From Bacteriovorax sp. (lineage in GTDB: Bacteria; Bdellovibrionota; Bacteriovoracia; Bacteriovoracales; Bacteriovoracaceae), in assembly GCA_028710485.1 (NCBI GenBank), contig JAQTTZ010000024.1, positions 1-44,850 on the forward strand: a stretch of DNA of 44,850 nucleotides, in the 5' to 3' direction. The notes under the pieces are model-generated. The model had not been told where the DNA came from, did no database searches, and saw nothing but the letters and a program-made list of their open reading frames with translations. The position numbers and the translations under genes are program-made. Below, piece by piece: positions 17,318-25,280 of this stretch; position 1 is the first letter of the stretch, and each line of letters opens with the position of its first letter.

Positions 17318-18514
17318 ATGTCAGAACAAGGCAATACGGAAAATGTAAGCAAACTTTTAGGTGTGATTATTAATCCAAATAACGGTAAAACACTAAAAGA
17401 AGAAGGGCGTATCGTTGAAATAAAAGCTGACCAAAATGAGTTACTATTTAAATATAAACGCGACGGAATTACGCCTGAGCAAAAACGCATAATCGAAAAT
17501 TCCATTATAAGCGCGGTCGCAGATTTTTATCCTGCCGAAAAAGTTACGGTTTTAACCATTTCTGAGAATTCAGCGGATGTTTTTACCGGTAAGACTTTTT
17601 CAAAAGTAGAAGATAAAAAATTGCCCTCGGGTCAGACGACAAGTTCAGCCCAAATTAAAACGGGTCACGGTCCTGTTGGTGGAAATAAAAAGAGAGTTGC
17701 TGGAGCGAAAAAGGTAATAGCAGTTTCTTCTAATAAGGGGGGCGTTGGTAAATCAACGGTTGCCGTTAACCTGGCCTTTGCTTTAAAAAATCTAGGAAAA
17801 AAAGTGGGATTGCTGGATGCAGATATTTACGGACCATCAATGCCAATGCTTTTAAATAAAAGAGAAGCTAAGCCAGGGGCTACGTCGGAGAAAAAAATTC
17901 TTCCCATAGATGCGTATGGAATTCCCTTTATAAGTTTTGGACTTTTTATCAATGAGAAAGATCCTGTTATCTGGCGAGGTCCAATGTTAGGTGGAGTTCT
18001 GAATCAATTTTTATTTGATGTCGCTTGGGAAGGATTGGATTATTTAATTATTGATCTACCACCAGGAACAGGTGATATGCAGCTTTCTATGGTTCAAGCA
18101 ACAGATATAGATGGGGTGATCGTTGTATCAACTCCACAAGACATCGCTGTTCTTGATACTAAGAAAGGATTAAATATGTTTACTCAGGTGAAAATTCCAG
18201 TCCTGGGGATGGTAGAGAATATGAGTTATTTTGTTCCTGACGATGCTCCAACGAAAAAATATTTTATCTTTGGTGAAGGTGGAGTTAAAAGAGCAGCCGC
18301 TGAACTGAATGTAAATTTATTAGCAGAAATTCCATTAGAGATGGCCTTGCGAGAAGGTTCGGATAAAGGATTTCCTTATATGAATGAAAAGAAATATGAA
18401 GGTCGCCCTGTATGGAATGCCTATATGAATTTAGCAAAAAATGTTGATCAATGCTTTAATGGAAGTGAAAGCAGTGGTGAGCAAAAAGGATTTTTTAAAA
18501 GACTTTTTTCGTAA
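17318..18514 (+). CDS. apbC: ApbC/Mrp-type Fe-S carrier P-loop ATPase
   Basis: Proteins of this family (ApbC, Mrp, Nbp35-like) bind and transfer Fe-S clusters using an ATPase of the deviant Walker A type. The 398-residue product has an N-terminal MIP18/DUF59-like region (about 1-90) and a Pro/Ser-rich linker. The ATPase domain has SSNKGGVGKSTVAVNL (deviant Walker A with its signature Lys), LLDADIYGPS, WRGPMLGGVLNQFL and IIDLPPGTGDMQLS. The usual CxxC cluster ligands after the VENMS motif are absent: the sequence reads ENMSYFVPDDAPTKKYFIFG, and the only cysteine I see is near the C-terminus. GGAG precedes the ATG. A DUF4388-like gene follows after 18 bases. Confidence 0.9.
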   Translation: MSEQGNTENVSKLLGVIINPNNGKTLKEEGRIVEIKADQNELLFKYKRDGITPEQKRIIENSIISAVADFYPAEKVTVLTISENSADVFTGKTFSKVEDKKLPSGQTTSSAQIKTGHGPVGGNKKRVAGAKKVIAVSSNKGGVGKSTVAVNLAFALKNLGKKVGLLDADIYGPSMPMLLNKREAKPGATSEKKILPIDAYGIPFISFGLFINEKDPVIWRGPMLGGVLNQFLFDVAWEGLDYLIIDLPPGTGDMQLSMVQATDIDGVIVVSTPQDIAVLDTKKGLNMFTQVKIPVLGMVENMSYFVPDDAPTKKYFIFGEGGVKRAAAELNVNLLAEIPLEMALREGSDKGFPYMNEKKYEGRPVWNAYMNLAKNVDQCFNGSESSGEQKGFFKRLFS

Positions 18515-18532
18515 ATAGGTTTTAATATCCAT

Positions 18533-19072
18533 ATGACAAATTTAATGGAAGTCCTAAAAGATCAGGCAGCATTTGGGTTTACCGGAAAGGTTAATCTTCT
18601 GCTCGCAGCTAACGGCCAATTTCAGGGTGTAGTTTACCAACATGAAGGGATAATTGTAAGTGCTCATTATGGACAACTCAAAGGTAAGAAGGCCCTTTAT
18701 AAAATGATATTTGAAGACGTAGAGTCTGCTGAACATTTTAAATTTATTGTGGAACCTGAGCTTATAGCTCCAGAGCTATTTTCAATGAAGATGAGTTTTG
18801 ATGAAGTTAAGCTCGAGGCACAAGGAATCTATCAAAAATATGTTCAGGCCCGCAAGCTCAAGCCCGCACTCAGTTTAAGATTGGTTGTTGACCCCGAAAT
18901 TATTGTTAATCCAGAAGAAATCACGGCTGATGAGTTTGATGTATTATCTGTCCTGGCGGAGTGGTGTACTGTTGCAGATATATATAAATATAGCAAGTTA
19001 ATGGAGTTTGAGGTCACGAATGCCTTAGTCGGTCTGCGGAAAAAAAGGGCAATAAAGGTGTTTCAAAATTAG
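18533..19072 (+). CDS. DUF4388/PATAN-like domain protein
   Basis: The first ~80 residues resemble the DUF4388 (PATAN-like) domain: a helix, then the TGKVNLLLAANGQFQGVVYQHEGIIVSAHYG strand pattern, followed by KGKKALYKMIFE. These domains are frequent in Myxococcota and Bdellovibrionota signalling proteins, often alongside response regulators. The C-terminal half (about 130-179) is helical and resembles a winged-helix end (EWCTVADIYKYSKLMEFEVTNALVGLRKKRAIKVF). No catalytic residues are visible. It lies 18 bases after apbC with no strong ribosome site, so it is probably cotranscribed. Function unknown; regulatory role inferred only from domain type. Confidence 0.75.
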   Translation: MTNLMEVLKDQAAFGFTGKVNLLLAANGQFQGVVYQHEGIIVSAHYGQLKGKKALYKMIFEDVESAEHFKFIVEPELIAPELFSMKMSFDEVKLEAQGIYQKYVQARKLKPALSLRLVVDPEIIVNPEEITADEFDVLSVLAEWCTVADIYKYSKLMEFEVTNALVGLRKKRAIKVFQN

Positions 19073-19128
19073 AAATAACTAATTAAAATCAGAAAACTTA
19101 TATCCCTAAGATTATGTACGGAGAAATT

Positions 19129-19320
19129 ATGAAAACTCAGGTTCAAAACCAAGGCGAACTAAAAGAACTCAAAGTAATGATTGAAAAAGACGTTATTGAT
19201 TCACTCGAGCGAATGACTAAAGGCTCAGGGATGACTGTTGCGGATTTAGTTGTTGTTGCACTTAAGAGATACCGCTCGGCTCACTCTGATTGGGATGTTA
19301 AGCCTAAGAAAACAGAATAA
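19129..19320 (+). CDS. Small ribbon-helix-helix-like protein
   Basis: This 63-residue protein starts at the ATG at 19129, which has GGAG in register; an upstream in-frame ATG at 19114 lacks one. Its core reads strand (LKVMIEKDV), helix (IDSLERMTKG), turn (SGM) and helix (TVADLVVVALKRYRSAH). That is the order and spacing of ribbon-helix-helix (MetJ/Arc) proteins. It could be a small DNA-binding regulator, perhaps autoregulatory. No toxin partner is adjacent, so I do not call it an antitoxin. Confidence 0.7.
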   Translation: MKTQVQNQGELKELKVMIEKDVIDSLERMTKGSGMTVADLVVVALKRYRSAHSDWDVKPKKTE

Positions 19321-19336
19321 ATCCTAACCTATTGAT

Positions 19337-19370
19337 CCCTGTCTAGATTGTGTAAATATTATAGACAGGG
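19337..19370. other. Inverted repeat after the small RHH-like gene
   Basis: A perfect 9-base-pair inverted repeat (CCCTGTCTA with TAGACAGGG) flanks a 16-base AT-rich spacer and can be extended by two further pairs. It begins 17 bases after the stop of the RHH-like gene. There is no T-run on either side, so it is a poor intrinsic terminator. A regulatory hairpin or a protein-binding dyad is equally possible. Confidence 0.5.
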
Positions 19371-19470
19371 GTGACTAAAACCTACTCAAACCCTTAATTT
19401 AAAGAACCAGCAATCTTGTTATTCCTATAACTTAAGTCAAATAATACCTTCACTTGCTCATGTTGCAATG

Positions 19471-19486
19471 TGGCATACTCCTTGCT
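19471..19486 (+). promoter_or_regulatory. Sigma-54 (-24/-12) promoter
   Basis: TGGCAT-N5-TTGCT matches the sigma-54 consensus TGGCAC-N5-TTGCW with only the last base of the -24 element differing. The invariant GG and GC are at the right spacing. The predicted start near 19496 leaves a ~27-base leader carrying an AAAAAGGGA ribosome site before the ATG at 19523. Sigma-54 promoters need an NtrC-type activator; one is encoded at 34170-35666. Confidence 0.75.
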
Positions 19487-19522
19487 TTGTAAAGCCTAAG
19501 TAACTTTAAAAAGGGAACGGGT

Positions 19523-20557
19523 ATGAAAGCATTAACATCGAAAAAGGCTATCATTTGTTTTTTGAGTGTAAGCTCAATTGTTTTGGCAGGAACGATTAAA
19601 GATTTCCACTCGCGCACCGTTAAATTAGAAAATTTAAAGGTCTTTGAACAAGAAATTATACCAATAGAAAGAAGTGTCGCTTCTGAACCTGTCTCTAGAG
19701 TGGCCCAAATGCATCTTCCGGCGACTGCTGAGAATTTGAGAAAGATTAATACTGTTTGGGAAATAACTCGTATTATAGGTGCAGACGAAAAGGTTGCCTT
19801 TGATAAGATCGCAAATCCAGAAGATGCTAAAAAATCAATCAAGATTCCAATGGAATTGATTGGTAATGGTGTGGTTCGGGTTAATAAAGATAACGAACAA
19901 GTTTATAGGGTTTCATTGATTTCTGATTTTGGAACAATTGCTCTATTTAAGAAATTAGGTAACGGTTATGAAATTCTTGAAGCAAAGAGAGTGGTAGTAG
20001 CTAAAGAAAATACAGCGCTAATAGTTGCAGAGAGTGTTGAGTTAGTTTTAGAGCGAGCTCTAAACCAGGCAAAGTCTAATAAGATTCTTCTCGGACACGA
20101 TGTTTCAGGTCAAGTATCTTTAAGTGCAAAAACAATTAATGGCCTCTCGGTTGAATTAAGAAACCCAAATGGTGAAACTCAAAATATCGAGATAGATACA
20201 GCTGATTTAATGGATGGTGGAACTTTTAAGTCCGAAGTTAATGGTGAAGAAGTTTCAGGTGTTGTTTTTAATAATGGAAAAGATGGATACAGAATAAGTT
20301 TCGTAACAGGTCCGATTGCTGGTTCAATGCTTAACTTTATAACAAAAGAGCAAATGGAAAAAGTTCAAGAAACAGAACAAGATGCTCAAGCTGAAAATCA
20401 AAATGCAGTTTCAGCGATAGAACAACAGCAAGGCGCCGCGATTGTTGTTGAGGAAAGAAAAGAAGTTGCAAACGATGTTGATAATTATCAACCAGTAAGG
20501 GTGCTAAGTGCCGATGAGATTAAAGAAACAGCTCAAGAAAAAGGGTTTGCTTTTTAA
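19523..20557 (+). CDS. Secreted protein of unknown function under a sigma-54 promoter
   Basis: The 344-residue protein has a signal peptide (MKALTSKKAIICFLSVSSIVLAG). The mature part is rich in Val, Glu, Asn and Gln, with beta-type strands up to about residue 270. A Gln/Glu/Ala-rich low-complexity stretch follows (about 275-315, EQMEKVQETEQDAQAENQN...), then a short C-terminal tail. I recognise no enzyme motif. The strand-rich body and the Gln/Glu-rich segment could suit an envelope or extracellular protein. The gene stands alone between an inverted repeat and a bidirectional terminator and has a well-matched sigma-54 promoter, so expression is probably conditional. Confidence 0.8.
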   Translation: MKALTSKKAIICFLSVSSIVLAGTIKDFHSRTVKLENLKVFEQEIIPIERSVASEPVSRVAQMHLPATAENLRKINTVWEITRIIGADEKVAFDKIANPEDAKKSIKIPMELIGNGVVRVNKDNEQVYRVSLISDFGTIALFKKLGNGYEILEAKRVVVAKENTALIVAESVELVLERALNQAKSNKILLGHDVSGQVSLSAKTINGLSVELRNPNGETQNIEIDTADLMDGGTFKSEVNGEEVSGVVFNNGKDGYRISFVTGPIAGSMLNFITKEQMEKVQETEQDAQAENQNAVSAIEQQQGAAIVVEERKEVANDVDNYQPVRVLSADEIKETAQEKGFAF

Positions 20558-20577
20558 ATAAGAATTAAAAATTAAAA

Positions 20578-20615
20578 AAAGAAGCCCTCGTATGATCAGT
20601 ATGAGGGCTTCTTTT
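20578..20615. terminator. Bidirectional intrinsic terminator
   Basis: A 12-base-pair stem (GAAGCCCTCGTA with TATGAGGGCTTC, one wobble, 7-base loop) has A-runs on the left and TTTTT on the right. It ends the plus-strand secreted-protein gene (stop 20557) and, read on the other strand, etfA (stop 20619). Confidence 0.88.
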
Positions 20616-20618
20616 TGA

Positions 20619-21581
20619 TTACTTATTAAGTAAGTTTTTAAATTCTTGTGTAAGAAGAGGGACAACTTGGAATAAGTCTCCAACAATGCCGTAATCAGCC
20701 TTTGTAAAAATAGGAGCATCTGGATCAGAGTTGATAGCTACAATAATTTTTGATGTTCTCATTCCAGCTAAATGTTGAATCGCTCCCGAAATACCACAGG
20801 CAATATAAAGTGTAGGCGCAACAGTCTTACCCGTCTGACCAACCTGCATAGCGTGTGGAGCAAAGCCGGAATCAACAGCAGCTCTTGAAGCTCCAACAGT
20901 TGCTCCAATGACATTTGCCAATTCATCTAAAATTTTAAAATTGGCAGCATCTTTCATTGCGCGACCACCAGATACAATAATATTAGCCTCTGTTAAATCT
21001 AGTTTTTCAGAAGCTCCCTTTACGATTTCTTTAATTATTGCTCTCATTACCCCTGCATCGACAGCAGTTTCACTTGTAGCTGCGGCACTAGCTGTTGGAT
21101 TGGCATTCATTCCAAGGGCATTTGGTCTAACTGTTACAAAGTGTGGCTTAGGGCCAGTTATTTCAACTTTTGCAAAACATTTACCAGCAAATAGCGGGCG
21201 AGTTCCAGCAAACTTATCGCCTTCCATGATAAAGTTTGTAACTTCTGAAGCCATTCCAGCATCGAATTTTGTAGCCACTCGAGGAAGAAGATCTTTACCT
21301 AGTGAGGTTGCTCCAGCAAAAACATAATCAAAAGATCCGCCAGAAATAAATGAATGAAGGGCGTTTGCATATCCTTCAGGAGAATATTTATCTAATCCGG
21401 CACCATTTAAAGAATGAACTTTTGAAGCTCCGAATTTTGCAAGATCAGCGCTCGCTTCACTTGGGATTTTTCCTATCGCTGCGACTTCTACAGTATGACC
21501 AGTAAGACGACCTAAAATTTCTAGAGTGACACCTTTAACTTGTGTTCCATGAAGTTCAGTATAAACTAATATTTTTGCCAT
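20619..21581 (-). CDS. etfA: Electron transfer flavoprotein subunit alpha
   Basis: EtfA binds FAD and, with EtfB, carries electrons from acyl-CoA dehydrogenases to the quinone pool through ETF:quinone oxidoreductase. The 320-residue product has the N-terminal ETF alpha/beta domain (ILVYTELHG ... VFAGATSLGKDLLPRVA). Its C-terminal FAD-binding domain has GASRAAVDSG, QVGQTGKTVAP, YIACGISGAIQHLAGM and the closing INSDPDAPIFTKADYGIVGD. It is the last gene of an acyl-CoA dehydrogenase-etfB-etfA operon, 12 bases after etfB, with an AGAGGAAA ribosome site. Confidence 0.96.
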   Translation of the reverse strand: MAKILVYTELHGTQVKGVTLEILGRLTGHTVEVAAIGKIPSEASADLAKFGASKVHSLNGAGLDKYSPEGYANALHSFISGGSFDYVFAGATSLGKDLLPRVATKFDAGMASEVTNFIMEGDKFAGTRPLFAGKCFAKVEITGPKPHFVTVRPNALGMNANPTASAAATSETAVDAGVMRAIIKEIVKGASEKLDLTEANIIVSGGRAMKDAANFKILDELANVIGATVGASRAAVDSGFAPHAMQVGQTGKTVAPTLYIACGISGAIQHLAGMRTSKIIVAINSDPDAPIFTKADYGIVGDLFQVVPLLTQEFKNLLNK

Positions 21582-21593
21582 AATTTCCTCTTA

Positions 21594-22382
21594 TTAAATA
21601 ACTTTTGCTTCTGTTCTTAATAGACCAACAACTTCTTTTACAACGCCTGCCATTTTTGCAGCATCAGTTGCATCGAATTTTTTCCCAGCTGGTTTTTCTG
21701 ATGGGAGTTGGAAATTAGAATATTTTACTCTTCTGTCCGCATCACTAACACCAACATCCGCAAGCGCTAGTACCGTTAATGGTTTTTTCTTTGCTTTCAT
21801 GATACCTGGAAGAGAGGCGTATCGAGGAGTATTGATCCCTTTATTACAAGCAATCATTGCTGGAAGTTTTACGCCGTAAACCTCAAGGGCTCCACCTTCA
21901 ACTTCTCTTTTTACTACGATATCAGTTGCAGATCCTTCGTAACTAACGACAACTGTAACTGAAGGGATGTCCATCATGGTTGCAAGAATTTGTGGTACTT
22001 GTAAGCAGTCATCATCGATGGCCTGCTTGCCAGTAAATATAAGATCTGGAGTTTTTCCAGATTTAGCAATTGCACCTTTAAGTGCTTTTGCAATTGAATA
22101 GGAATCAAGGTTGTCAGCAGCTTCAACCAAGAATGCTTCGTCTGCACCCATTGCCATCGCTGTTCTAACGGCTTCTGTATCTTTAGAGCTACCAACACGA
22201 AGAACTGTGACAGTTGATCCTGTATTGGCTGCTTGAACAAGAAGAGCTTGTTCAACTGCAAATTCATCGTAAGGGTTCATGATCCATTTAATAGAACTTG
22301 TTTCAATAAAAGATCCATCTGCACTTGGAACAATTTTTGTTTCAGTGTCGGGAACTTGTTTTACACAAACGAAAATATTCAT
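21594..22382 (-). CDS. etfB: Electron transfer flavoprotein subunit beta
   Basis: EtfB is the AMP-binding partner of EtfA. The 262-residue product has the family features VCVKQVPDTETKI at the N-terminus, WIMNPYDEFAVEQAL, GADEAFLVE, FTGKQAIDDDCLQVPQILA (the AMP and subunit-interface region) and CNKGINTPRYASLPGIMKAKKKPL (the ETF recognition loop that docks on dehydrogenases). Length is standard. AGGAG precedes the ATG. It lies 14 bases after the acyl-CoA dehydrogenase stop, so the three proteins are made from one transcript. Confidence 0.96.
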   Translation of the reverse strand: MNIFVCVKQVPDTETKIVPSADGSFIETSSIKWIMNPYDEFAVEQALLVQAANTGSTVTVLRVGSSKDTEAVRTAMAMGADEAFLVEAADNLDSYSIAKALKGAIAKSGKTPDLIFTGKQAIDDDCLQVPQILATMMDIPSVTVVVSYEGSATDIVVKREVEGGALEVYGVKLPAMIACNKGINTPRYASLPGIMKAKKKPLTVLALADVGVSDADRRVKYSNFQLPSEKPAGKKFDATDAAKMAGVVKEVVGLLRTEAKVI

Positions 22383-22396
22383 ATTAGCTCCTATAA

Positions 22397-23536
22397 TTAT
22401 CTAGTAAATATTTCTTTAGCTATTACTAGTCTTTGAATTTGCGAGGTGCCTTCGTAAAGCTGGATGAGTTTCGCGTCTCTCATAATTTTTTCGACGGGGT
22501 ACTCTTTACTATATCCATAACCGCCATAAATTTGTACTGCATCTGTAGTTATTTGCATACAAGAATCAGCGGCGAAAGCCTTAGCGTAAGAAGCAAGCTG
22601 AGTGTTTGGTTGGTGATTATCTAAGAGCCAAGCAGCCTTGTGTACCAGAAGTCGTGATGCCTCAATTTTCATGGCCATGTCGGCAATCATAAATTGAATT
22701 GCTTGGTGCCCAGAAATTGGAATATTAAACTGCACTCTTTCTTTCGCATATTTTACAGCGTGGTCAAAAGCACATTGGGAACCACCGACAGCAGATGCAG
22801 CAACCATTGGACGAGAGTGATCCAGCGTTTTCATAGCAATGCCCCAACCTTTGTTGAGACCACCTATAATATTTGATTTTGGAACTCTAACATTATTGAA
22901 TGTGACAGCGCGAGTATCCGAACAGCGGTGTCCCATTTTATCTTCTTTTTTCCCAAGTTCAATTCCAGGGGTTCCTTTTTCAATGACGACTGCGGTGATC
23001 CCTTTATGTTTCAATGTATGATCTGTTGTTCCGTATAAAACAAAAAGATCGGCATATCCTGCATTAGTGATCCACATTTTGTTACCGTTAATAACAACGT
23101 CATCACCGTCTTCTTTGATAGAGGTTTTAATTCCTGCGGCGTCAGATCCATTTGCTGGCTCTGTTAGACAAAAAGCAGCTATTTTATATTTTTCCGTAAA
23201 GGGGGTTAGAAATCTTTTTTTCTGCTCATCGGTTCCGCCAATAACGATTGGAAGAAGTGTCAGGTCATTGGCCATGATGGCGGTATTCATTCCCATGCAT
23301 CCATAAGCGAGAGCTTCAGTAATAATCATCGAATCAATGGCACTAAAGCCATTTCCGCCGTACTCAACAGGTATACAAGTGTTCACTAGTCCAAGTGACC
23401 ATGCTTTTTCTAAAATATCTCTAGGCAATTCAGCCTTTTCATCAAACTCCCGAGCTTTAGGCATCATTTCATTGCGAGCAAATTTCATTGCGAGGTCTTT
23501 GATCTCAATTTGTTCAGGCGTGTAACTAAAGTCCAT
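22397..23536 (-). CDS. Acyl-CoA dehydrogenase
   Basis: This flavoenzyme introduces the alpha-beta double bond in fatty-acyl or branched-chain acyl-CoA and passes electrons to ETF. The 379-residue product has the ordinary layout: helical N-domain, FCLTEPANGSDAAGIKT, the beta-domain with WITNAGYADLF, and the C-terminal helical domain with QIYGGYGYSKEYPVEKIMRD and LYEGTSQIQRL. In the last motif the Glu is the usual catalytic base position of short and medium chain enzymes. Chain-length preference cannot be read from the sequence. It is first in the operon with etfB and etfA, with a near-consensus promoter upstream and no strong ribosome site. Confidence 0.95.
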   Translation of the reverse strand: MDFSYTPEQIEIKDLAMKFARNEMMPKAREFDEKAELPRDILEKAWSLGLVNTCIPVEYGGNGFSAIDSMIITEALAYGCMGMNTAIMANDLTLLPIVIGGTDEQKKRFLTPFTEKYKIAAFCLTEPANGSDAAGIKTSIKEDGDDVVINGNKMWITNAGYADLFVLYGTTDHTLKHKGITAVVIEKGTPGIELGKKEDKMGHRCSDTRAVTFNNVRVPKSNIIGGLNKGWGIAMKTLDHSRPMVAASAVGGSQCAFDHAVKYAKERVQFNIPISGHQAIQFMIADMAMKIEASRLLVHKAAWLLDNHQPNTQLASYAKAFAADSCMQITTDAVQIYGGYGYSKEYPVEKIMRDAKLIQLYEGTSQIQRLVIAKEIFTR

Positions 23537-23569
23537 TGGCGAATCCAGGGTAGGGGGTTAAATAGTAAA

Positions 23570-23599
23570 ATTATAGGGAGTGAGTGCGACTCAGGTCAA
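23570..23599 (-). promoter_or_regulatory. Sigma-70-type promoter of the acyl-CoA dehydrogenase-etfBA operon
   Basis: On the minus strand TTGACC (23599-23594) and a perfect TATAAT (23575-23570) are separated by 18 bases. The -35 box abuts the stop codon of folK. The predicted start near 23563 gives a leader of about 27 bases before the ATG at 23536. Confidence 0.8.
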
Positions 23600-24073
23600 T
23601 CAAGAAAGTGCGATTGCCTCATTGTCGAAATGAAATTTAAAAATAAAGTTCTTTTCAAGAATTTTAAAACCAGGAAGCTCGGATAAAGGCAATACGACAA
23701 AACTGCGAGCAAAAAGTCTCGGGTGAGGAATTTGCAGAGTTTCACTTTGTATTTTTAATAAACCCCAAAATAAAATATCAAGGTCAATGAGGCGAGGACC
23801 TTTTGGAATAAGTCGATTCCTTCCCATCTCTTTTTCCAAATGAAGTAACAGAGACATGATTGTTTCAGGATTTTCTAAAGGCAATGTAAACTCTAACACC
23901 TGATTATAAAAGTCTGGCTGGTTTAAATAATCAACGGCAGGGCTTTCGTAAATTCGACTTTCTGCAATTAATTCAAAATGCTGTTGTAATAGGACTTTCG
24001 CTTCAAATAAGTTCTGGGCCCGATCGCCAAGATTGCTTCCTGTGGCTATGAAAAAAGAATTGAGTGTAGACAT
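23600..24073 (-). CDS. folK: 2-amino-4-hydroxy-6-hydroxymethyldihydropteridine diphosphokinase
   Basis: FolK transfers pyrophosphate from ATP to 6-hydroxymethyl-7,8-dihydropterin in folate synthesis. The 157-residue product has the expected N-terminal FIATGSNLGDRAQNLFEA, the substrate-binding ESPAVDYLNQPDFYNQV, LEKEMGRNR, and GPRLIDLDILFWG with the two metal-binding Asp residues. It then has IPHPRLFARSFVVLPLSEL. No other folate gene is adjacent. The ATG overlaps the stop of a small lipoprotein gene (TAATG), so it should be translationally coupled to it. Confidence 0.95.
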   Translation of the reverse strand: MSTLNSFFIATGSNLGDRAQNLFEAKVLLQQHFELIAESRIYESPAVDYLNQPDFYNQVLEFTLPLENPETIMSLLLHLEKEMGRNRLIPKGPRLIDLDILFWGLLKIQSETLQIPHPRLFARSFVVLPLSELPGFKILEKNFIFKFHFDNEAIALS

Positions 24074-24246
24074 TATTTTTTCTTTTTTGAAGATTTTTTA
24101 GAGCTTTCTTCTTCACTAATCGGGCCAGTGTAGGATTCAGTGTAGGATTTTATAGCAGTTTCAGGTGGCCTTAAAGGTTGCGACTTTACACCACAAGCTG
24201 AAAGTACTGACAAAATGAATAGGCAAATTATTATTTTAGAATTCAA
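24073..24246 (-). CDS. Small LptM-like lipoprotein
   Basis: A 57-residue frame starting at TTG (24246-24244) begins MNSKIIICLFILSVLSACGV. This has a signal peptide and a textbook lipobox (LSAC), with the acylated Cys at residue 18. The mature start CGVKSQPLRPPE resembles the CGLKGPL..PP pattern of LptM/YifL-type lipoproteins, which in Escherichia coli help LptD assembly. A short Ser/Lys-rich tail ends in KKKK. The TTG lies inside the last codons of the upstream gene (stop at 24236), and the TAA stop overlaps the folK ATG by one base, so all three genes look coupled. The start is non-ATG and the gene is short, so automated callers could miss it. The LptM assignment is inference. Confidence 0.72.
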   Translation of the reverse strand: MNSKIIICLFILSVLSACGVKSQPLRPPETAIKSYTESYTGPISEEESSKKSSKKKK

Positions 24247-25273
24247 TCGTTAATCCACCATTGATAATATCAGTTCCCAAGTCAGCGCGAACAAACCATC
24301 CAGGAACAATCCGCTTCAAGATCGTTACGCCAAATATCACTGTACTCTTTTTTTGATCTTGAACCATTTGCAATTCTTGAGCTAATTGCTCTGGCGATCT
24401 GGAGCCATCACCGGGATCTGTTCCAGCTCCTGGCGAGCTTGCCAAAATAGTTTGGTAACCAACATAAGGCTGGATATAGCTATAAAAGGGAGCACCAAAA
24501 GTGTATTTCGCTTTAACTTCGATATTAATCAAACGAGTGTCTAAACCGGTAAAAGGGTAATCGCGAACGGTATTTGTTCCAACTCCAGCTTCCGCCCAAA
24601 TATTATCAGTTAATTGATAAGCCCAGGCCCCATTAATTTGGGTGTAATTTTTTTTAGATCCATCAACATCTTTTCCTTGAATTAATCCGACATTCACTGA
24701 AAGTAAGTTGTCTGGCTTGATAAGGCGCTTGCTGTTTTCATCAAAAGATTGGTCATCTTCATTTCCCGAAAGGGAAGTAGAGTTAAAAAGATCTTCATCG
24801 CTTTGAAGTTTGGATTCGTCTTTTTTGTTTTTGGTCTTGTCGTTCTCAGGTGCTTTTTCTTTATTTGTATAATAACTGTCATCGCCTTTTAAAACTAAAA
24901 CTTCTTTCCCAAGAGCGAGTTGTTTCCATAAAACTAAGTTGTAAATTTTTACTATTTTTATACCAGAAAGTTTTTCAGGAGTAGTTTTAGCAACCAGGGC
25001 CCTGCATACAAGCTTATTAGCTAAAAGTAACGAGATGAAATCACCCTTAGTGAAAGATTGATTTTCATTCGTTAAAATAAAAATTTTCTTGGAAGGAGAT
25101 ATTGTCTTAATAGTTTCTGAAACGAGATTTGGTGCTTGTTCACCATTGACGGGTGTGTCAAGCCTATCTTCTTCCTCAATATCATCCAAGACGTTTTGGG
25201 CACGTGCAGGACTGGTTATTAAGATTAATAACAGACAATAAAAGACAGGTAATCTCCACGCTTTAAAATCCAT
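24236..25273 (-). CDS. Outer-membrane-type protein with periplasmic N-domain
   Basis: The 345-residue protein has a signal peptide (MDFKAWRLPVFYCLLLILIT, cleavage near ARA-QN). An N-terminal domain of about 120 residues (KIFILTNENQSFTKGDFISLLL ... LGKEVLVLKGDDS) is followed by an acidic/Lys-rich linker (about 145-185). The rest looks like a small beta-barrel: NVGLIQGKDV, QINGAWAYQLTDNIWAEAGVG, KAKYTFGAPFYSYIQPYVGYQ, and a terminal strand ending GGLTIEF with a final Phe. I recognise no named family. The promoter at 25281-25308 predicts a leaderless message. Its 3' end overlaps the small lipoprotein gene by 11 bases. Confidence 0.8.
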   Translation of the reverse strand: MDFKAWRLPVFYCLLLILITSPARAQNVLDDIEEEDRLDTPVNGEQAPNLVSETIKTISPSKKIFILTNENQSFTKGDFISLLLANKLVCRALVAKTTPEKLSGIKIVKIYNLVLWKQLALGKEVLVLKGDDSYYTNKEKAPENDKTKNKKDESKLQSDEDLFNSTSLSGNEDDQSFDENSKRLIKPDNLLSVNVGLIQGKDVDGSKKNYTQINGAWAYQLTDNIWAEAGVGTNTVRDYPFTGLDTRLINIEVKAKYTFGAPFYSYIQPYVGYQTILASSPGAGTDPGDGSRSPEQLAQELQMVQDQKKSTVIFGVTILKRIVPGWFVRADLGTDIINGGLTIEF

Positions 25274-25280
25274 GCATTAT

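Noticed and set aside
19129-19320. Antitoxin of a toxin-antitoxin pair
   Set aside because: RHH-like fold fits, but no small toxin gene is adjacent on either side.
19337-19370. Intrinsic terminator after the RHH-like gene
   Set aside because: Perfect stem but a 16-base loop and no T-run on either strand; kept only as an inverted repeat.
20908-21327. 139-codon plus-strand open frame
   Set aside because: It lies wholly antisense to etfA, a well-supported gene, and its translation has no coherent domain; a codon-bias shadow.
21974-22436. Frames on both strands within etfB and acyl-CoA dehydrogenase genes
   Set aside because: Shadows of confidently assigned genes.
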